Origin: JAKVAV01 sp047632755
GTDB taxonomy: Bacteria > Bacteroidota > Bacteroidia > Flavobacteriales_D > Cryomorphaceae
Length of the DNA: 11,304 bases
Direction: 5' to 3'
Assembly: GCA_047632755.1 (NCBI GenBank)
Contig: JBLIDT010000053.1
Coordinates: 1-11,304 of the forward strand
The translations under genes and the position numbers were made by a program. Of this stretch, positions 7,103 through 11,304 are shown one piece after another; the first letter of the stretch is position 1, and each line of letters opens with the position of its first letter. Under the pieces are notes generated by a model, which ran no database searches, was not told where the DNA came from, and saw nothing but the letters and a program-made list of their open reading frames with translations.

Positions 7103-7786
7103 GGTGGGTGCATTTTCGTCTTCAAACATGGCTGTGGCTGATTTCGCAAATCCTTCACCAAAATCGGCTGCGTGCTGTTAGTCGGCGGCAATAGTGGCAT
7201 CGGCAGGTGCTACCAAGTTTCCAAGGAAATTGGTTGAGAACGGTCCTTCTATCAGCACCACGTCTATACCCAATGGTGCCAATGCGTATCGCATGGGCTC
7301 ACTCATTCCTTCGAGGCCCCATTTGCTGGCATGGTAGATACCTAATCCTGGGAGTGCTCCTCTGCCTGCTGTGGAACTGACCTGGATGATTAATCCTGAC
7401 TTTGGCTTGCGCATGCATGGAAGCAACGCCTTAGACATACGAAGGGTACCCGCGATGTTCAAGTCCAGTTGTGCCATGCATTGACCTGACGTAAATGCTT
7501 CTACAGGTCCGCCAAAACCAAGTCCAGCATTGTTGATCAGCACATCCATCACGGGCAGGTTCGCCGCTGCCGCATGGACGCTTTCATCTGAGGTCACGTC
7601 TATTTCAATCACCTCGATCTTGAAGTCTTTCGATTTGGCGAAATCTCTGAGTTCCGCAGCTACTCCTGCATTCTTGCCTTCCATATTTCTCATAGAGGCA
7701 TATACATGGTGGCCTTTTTCGGCGAGGTATTTAGCCGCGTCGAATCCGAATCCAGAACTACAGCCAGTGATCAATACTTTTTTAAT
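7103..7786 (-). pseudogene. Short-chain dehydrogenase/reductase remnant with in-frame TAA
   Basis: A classical SDR fold is readable. Residue numbers count from the TTG codon at 7774. The NAD(P)-binding TGCSSGFG is at 3-10, NNAG at 81-84, the catalytic serine in VSSTAG at about 133, and YHASK (Y147, K151) supplies the active tyrosine and lysine. Three signs of decay appear. No ATG or GTG starts the frame: the natural beginning (start-KKVLITG) has ATT at 7784-7786, and TTG at 7774 is the only usual alternative. The proline of the conserved PG motif is missing, reading IEGPFSTNF where relatives have EPGPF. A TAA at 7178-7180 interrupts the frame between AAD and QHAADFGEGFAKS, which continues in frame to FEDENAPT at 7103. 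After that the frame stays open to a TAA at 7013 but no longer looks like an SDR. The substrate is unknown. It is separated from thrC and not part of that operon. Confidence 0.75.
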
Positions 7787-8021
7787 GTGTTTTTTTGAGG
7801 GCTGTTGTATTTGTTGTGTTCTGCAAGGTGGTTGCCCTAAGGTGCATCGTTTGTGAAGTTAGCTATTCGGTAGGCTAAATGTTCAGTGCTGCATTGGTTT
7901 GATGGTTTTTTGATTCTTTAATAGTTAGAAATTGCCCTTGAGTATTACACAGGATGTATACCCTGCGGTGCAAATTCTCCTGCGAAGGGGGTTAAATTGA
8001 TCAACCCATCCAACTCATTTT

Positions 8022-9308
8022 TTAGTTCCGACGCGTCAAGAGATCCCTCAAATCGCCGTACTGATTTTTCATACTAATCTTACGGCACCCTTCTAGGTTC
8101 ACTTTTTTGGAGGCGTAATCTGGAATGGCCTTGACAATGATTTCAGAGAATTTTTGTGGATGAGCCGTTTCTAAAAACACACCGATCTCGTTGTCTTTGA
8201 GGTTTTCGTTTAGCGCCAGTATCCCGACAGCACCATGAGGGTCGAGTATATAACTGGTTTCTTGGTAACACCTTTTCATTTCAGCGATGGTGGAGGCATC
8301 ACTAAACCGATTGGAGCTCACGTCCTCTTTTAGGCGAGCGAGATCTTGTTGATAGAGGTATTCTATTCGTTCAAAGTTGCTCGGATTGCCCACATCCATG
8401 GCGTTGGAATAGGTGAGCACGGAGGGTTTCCCTACAAACGCTCCCGTAGATAAGTATTGGTTAAACGTGTCATTGGCATTGTGCGCGGCAATAAATCTAT
8501 CGATGGGTAGGCCTATTTTTTTGGCCAATAAGCCAGCCGTCAGGTTTCCCAAGTTTCCAGAGGGAACGGATACCACCAAGCCTTTCTGGTGGAGTTTTGA
8601 TTTTAGCTGTTTGTAGGCAAAAAAGTAATAGAGCATTTGCGGAAGCAGGCGCGCAATGTTGATGGAGTTAGCGCTGCTGAGAGCCATCTCTTTTCTTAAT
8701 GCGGTATCGTTGAACGCCTCTTTCACCAGTTTCTGGCAATCATCAAAGGTTCCATCAACCTCAATAGCTTTTATGTTTTTTCCCAAGCTGGTCATTTGAA
8801 ACTCCTGGTATGGACTGACTTTCCCTTGAGGGAATAAGATCGCAACCGCAACGCCTGGAAGGTCAAAAAATCCGTGAGCAACCGCACTGCCCGTATCACC
8901 GGAAGTCGCCACCAGGATCGTCACATTTTCTTTTTCATCTGCATAAAAATGCGACAGGCACCGAGACATAAATCGAGCACCCACATCCTTAAATGCCTGC
9001 GTGGGCCCGTGAAATAATTCCAAAGAGTAGATGTCCTTTTCTACCGCTACGACTGGAGTGGGAAAGGTAATGGTGGTTGCGATGACCGTCTTTAATTGTT
9101 CATCGGTAAGTGATCCTTCTAAAAAGGGCTTGATGACTTGGAAAGCGATTTCGTGGTCTTCCAGCTTTTCGATATTCTCGAAAAAGGAAGCAGAGAGTTG
9201 TGGAATGCTTTCGGGAAAGTACAAGCCTCCATTCCTGCTAAGTCCATTTATAACCGCCTCTTTAAATGAAGCTTGTTCGTCATTTTTTCTGGTGCTGATA
9301 TACTTCAT
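8022..9308 (-). CDS. thrC: Threonine synthase
   Basis: This is a 428-residue PLP enzyme that converts O-phosphohomoserine to threonine and phosphate, the last step of threonine synthesis, in the cytoplasm. The N-terminal NGLSRNGGLYFP (21-32) is typical of the family. The PLP lysine is K107 in FHGPTQAFKDVG. TSGDTGSAV (135-143) and SANSINIAR (212-220) line the active site. The phosphate-cup loop is SGNLGN (250-255). Length and ending are normal for bacterial ThrC of the short type. The ATG at 9308 overlaps the thrB stop by four bases (ATGA, 9305-9308), so the two genes are probably translationally coupled. It is the last gene of the thr operon; only a weak GGGTT/AACCC inverted repeat (7989-8007) follows, not a clear terminator. 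Base use is like that of thrA and thrB. Confidence 0.97.
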   Translation of the reverse strand: MKYISTRKNDEQASFKEAVINGLSRNGGLYFPESIPQLSASFFENIEKLEDHEIAFQVIKPFLEGSLTDEQLKTVIATTITFPTPVVAVEKDIYSLELFHGPTQAFKDVGARFMSRCLSHFYADEKENVTILVATSGDTGSAVAHGFFDLPGVAVAILFPQGKVSPYQEFQMTSLGKNIKAIEVDGTFDDCQKLVKEAFNDTALRKEMALSSANSINIARLLPQMLYYFFAYKQLKSKLHQKGLVVSVPSGNLGNLTAGLLAKKIGLPIDRFIAAHNANDTFNQYLSTGAFVGKPSVLTYSNAMDVGNPSNFERIEYLYQQDLARLKEDVSSNRFSDASTIAEMKRCYQETSYILDPHGAVGILALNENLKDNEIGVFLETAHPQKFSEIIVKAIPDYASKKVNLEGCRKISMKNQYGDLRDLLTRRN

Positions 9309-10243
9309 GGCAATGGGCTTAGTATTCGTGCGCCGCTGTCTTTGGCAAGTGCGTTAATGTAGGTTTGAATCGATATGTCTACCTCTTCGTAGACTTCTTT
9401 AAGAGCATTCTCAATGTTTTGCGCGTTTTCTTCCCCTTCGGCAATGGCAAATACCGAGGGCCCAGATCCTGAAATTCCAAAAGCCAAGGCCTTTTTTTCA
9501 AGCGCGGCAATTTTCATCTCTCTAAACTTTGGGATAAGCAAGCTGCGCATGGGTTCAATGACCAAGTCTTGCATAGAATCAGCAAATAAGCGGAGGTCTT
9601 TTTCATAGAGACTGGCCACAAAAGTTCCCATAAAAGCCACTTGTTTGCTAAAAGTAGCCAAGGGAACATCCGTCTTTAAAATCAGCCGAGAATCAGAAGT
9701 ATTGACGCTAATATTGGGGTAGAGCGTAATGGCATATAGGTTATCAATGAGAGGAAGTTCTATTATATCAGAAGGGTTTTTTCCTCGGGCTAAGATGATT
9801 CCGCCTAGAATAGATGGAGCGACATTGTCTACGTGGGCACTTCCACAAGCTACTCGTTCACCTTCCGCAGCAAAGGCGACCAAGTCCTTATTAGAGTATG
9901 GGGAGCCAATGATTGTATTGTATCCATACGCAGCGGCAGCGCTGCTGGCGCTGCTCGATCCCAATCCGCTTCCCGCGGCAAAACCTTTCGTGAGCCGAAT
10001 GTCTACACCTCTAAAATCGCTTTGTGCTTCTTGCATTTTTCGGATGACGACCGAACAGCAGTTTTTATCGACGTCGTAAGGAAGATTGTCGCCATTGGTA
10101 ATTTGGGTGATTTTATTTTCGTCGGTACCGTTAAAGGTTAGTTCGACTTCATCGCCAATGTTGTTTAGAGAAAGACCAAGAATATCGTAGCCAACATTAA
10201 AATTAGCGAGAGTGGCGGGGGCGAAGGCTGTTACACTTTTCAT
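9305..10243 (-). CDS. thrB: Homoserine kinase
   Basis: This is a 312-residue GHMP-family kinase that phosphorylates homoserine with ATP to O-phosphohomoserine, the substrate of ThrC. Motif 1 is the N-terminal APATLANFNVGYDILG (8-23). Motif 2, the ATP phosphate loop, is GSGLGSSSAS (91-100). GSAHVDNVAPSILGG (134-148) is a conserved substrate-site segment. Motif 3 is SGSGPSVFAI (258-267). Length is normal for the family and no key motif is missing. The ATG at 10243 follows the thrA stop after only two bases, and the gene's TGA overlaps the start of thrC, so the three genes should be translated from one message. An isolated mevalonate-type GHMP kinase can be excluded by the motifs and the neighbours. 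Confidence 0.97.
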   Translation of the reverse strand: MKSVTAFAPATLANFNVGYDILGLSLNNIGDEVELTFNGTDENKITQITNGDNLPYDVDKNCCSVVIRKMQEAQSDFRGVDIRLTKGFAAGSGLGSSSASSAAAAYGYNTIIGSPYSNKDLVAFAAEGERVACGSAHVDNVAPSILGGIILARGKNPSDIIELPLIDNLYAITLYPNISVNTSDSRLILKTDVPLATFSKQVAFMGTFVASLYEKDLRLFADSMQDLVIEPMRSLLIPKFREMKIAALEKKALAFGISGSGPSVFAIAEGEENAQNIENALKEVYEEVDISIQTYINALAKDSGARILSPLP

Positions 10244-10245
10244 GT

Positions 10246-11304
10246 TTAGCTATTAATAATTTGCATTAAATCAGCAAAAACACCACTGGCAGTTATGTTT
10301 GCTCCAGCTCCTGCTCCTTTTATAACCAGGGGCTCTATGGCATATCTGTTTGTGTTGATCGCTACCACATTGTCTTTTCCCTCTAAGTTGTAAAAAGGAC
10401 TGTCTGACGGTATTTCTTTGAGGGCAACGGAGAGTTTTCCATTCTCGAGCGTCGCAAGGACTTTTAATTTATTTCCATTGCTATGGGCATTGGAATACAG
10501 ACTTTTAAAGTGAGCTTCGTGCTTGGTTAAGTTTTCAAATAGGCTTGGAACATTTTCAGCATTGGAACACTCCTCGGGTAAAAAGCTGTTAAAAGTAATG
10601 TCAGAGAGTTCTCGGTTTAAGCCAGATTCTCTCGACAGAATTAAGATTTTGCGCATGACATCCAGACCGCTTAAATCAATCAGTGGATTGGGCTCGGTAT
10701 ACCCTTCTTCCTTCGCCTTCAGCACGACATCCGAAAATTGGTTTTCGCCATTGTACTCGTTAAAGATGAAGTTGAGGCTGCCAGAGATTACGGCTTCAAT
10801 CTTGTGGATTTTGTCTCCGCTAATATTTAAATCGTGAATGGTATTAATGATCGGAAGCGCCGCCCCAACCGAAGTTTCGTATTTAAAAGAGCAGTTGTGC
10901 TCTTTTGCCAAGCTCTTTAAGTTAGTGTAAAGTTCATATTCACTGCTACAAGCTATTTTGTTGCAGGTCACTACCGAGATGCTATTCTCCAATAATTGAG
11001 CGTAACCGCTGCTTACAATTTCTGAAGCGGTATTGTCCATGAAAATGCTGTTGCGCAAATTCAGGTCGGTAATATTGCTGAGGTAGTCAGATAAAAAATT
11101 GTATTGAACTCCTTTTTCTTTTAAGCTAAGGATGTCTTCATGGCTTAATTCCCCACCACTATTGAAGAGCATTTGGGTGCTGTTGGCCACGCCAATAACT
11201 TTGAGATTGATCTCGTATTCTTTGATCAATTTCTCTTTCTGCTCGGCTATGATGTTCAAGAATTCACGACCCACATTTCCAACTCCCGCAATGAATAGGT
11301 GAAC
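10246..11304 (-). CDS. thrA: Homoserine dehydrogenase part of bifunctional aspartokinase/homoserine dehydrogenase, N-terminus cut off
   Basis: The 352 visible codons form a complete-looking homoserine dehydrogenase, which reduces aspartate semialdehyde to homoserine. At the right edge the frame is still open: VHLFIAGVGNVG carries the NAD(P)-binding glycine motif (7-12). Numbered from the edge, NKIA is at 115-118, YETSVGAALP at 142-151, SGSLN at 174-178 and GYTEPNPLIDLSGLDV at 201-216, followed by the catalytic-region lysine in MRK. The end, GAGAGANITASGVFADL, is that of ThrA/MetL-type enzymes, which have no C-terminal ACT domain. No start codon precedes the Rossmann motif, so this is most probably the C-terminal half of a fused aspartokinase I/homoserine dehydrogenase. 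The kinase half lies beyond the window, so the fusion is inferred. The TAA sits two bases before thrB. MetL is an alternative name, but the thrB-thrC context favours ThrA. Confidence 0.92.
   Translation of the reverse strand, partial: VHLFIAGVGNVGREFLNIIAEQKEKLIKEYEINLKVIGVANSTQMLFNSGGELSHEDILSLKEKGVQYNFLSDYLSNITDLNLRNSIFMDNTASEIVSSGYAQLLENSISVVTCNKIACSSEYELYTNLKSLAKEHNCSFKYETSVGAALPIINTIHDLNISGDKIHKIEAVISGSLNFIFNEYNGENQFSDVVLKAKEEGYTEPNPLIDLSGLDVMRKILILSRESGLNRELSDITFNSFLPEECSNAENVPSLFENLTKHEAHFKSLYSNAHSNGNKLKVLATLENGKLSVALKEIPSDSPFYNLEGKDNVVAINTNRYAIEPLVIKGAGAGANITASGVFADLMQIINS

Noticed and set aside
7989..8007. GGGTT/AACCC inverted repeat downstream of thrC as a terminator
   Set aside because: The stem is only five pairs with a nine-base loop and no T run follows on the minus strand.
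1..11304. New defence, mobile or biosynthetic gene system
   Set aside because: No nuclease, helicase, transposase, integrase, toxin-antitoxin pair, reverse transcriptase or repeat array was seen; the recognisable genes are metabolic, regulatory or secreted proteins.

Overview
The window looks like part of a Bacteroidota chromosome, probably Flavobacteriia or a related class. Three things point there: a secreted esterase with a C-terminal Por-type (type IX secretion) sorting domain, a lipoprotein signal with little Shine-Dalgarno signal near starts, and a compact thrA-thrB-thrC operon whose homoserine dehydrogenase appears fused to something upstream. The genus cannot be read from the sequence. 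I see no transposase, integrase, CRISPR array, rRNA or tRNA.

Layout. From 1 to 2044, on the minus strand, lie a thiamine-pyrophosphate enzyme of the acetolactate synthase large-subunit type (C-terminus cut by the window edge) and a small four-helix membrane protein. From 2045 to 2655 there is no gene, but several palindromes and short repeats. From 2656 to 3976, on the plus strand, lies a visibly more GC-rich gene pair, a lipoprotein followed by a TPR protein. Both are interrupted by in-frame stop codons. From 4120 to 6440, on the minus strand, lie a T9SS-exported PHB-depolymerase-like esterase and an orphan PAS/HisKA_2-type histidine kinase. From 6441 to about 7100 there is non-coding DNA with hairpins. 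From 7103 to 7786, on the minus strand, is a decayed short-chain dehydrogenase with an in-frame TAA. From 8022 to 11304, on the minus strand, is the threonine operon: the homoserine dehydrogenase part of ThrA (open at the right edge), ThrB and ThrC.

How the genes relate. thrA, thrB and thrC form one tightly packed unit that turns aspartate-derived semialdehyde into threonine. Acetolactate synthase uses pyruvate and could feed branched-chain amino acids or acetoin, but its downstream partners lie outside the window. The other genes show no shared pathway.

What stands out. Three neighbouring genes each carry an in-frame nonsense codon (TGA, TAA, TAA) with recognisable coding on both sides, while acetolactate synthase, the esterase, the kinase and the thr genes are open. 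An inverted AATAAGAC motif occurs at a similar distance upstream of two unrelated minus-strand genes. I found no convincing new defence, mobile or biosynthetic system here.
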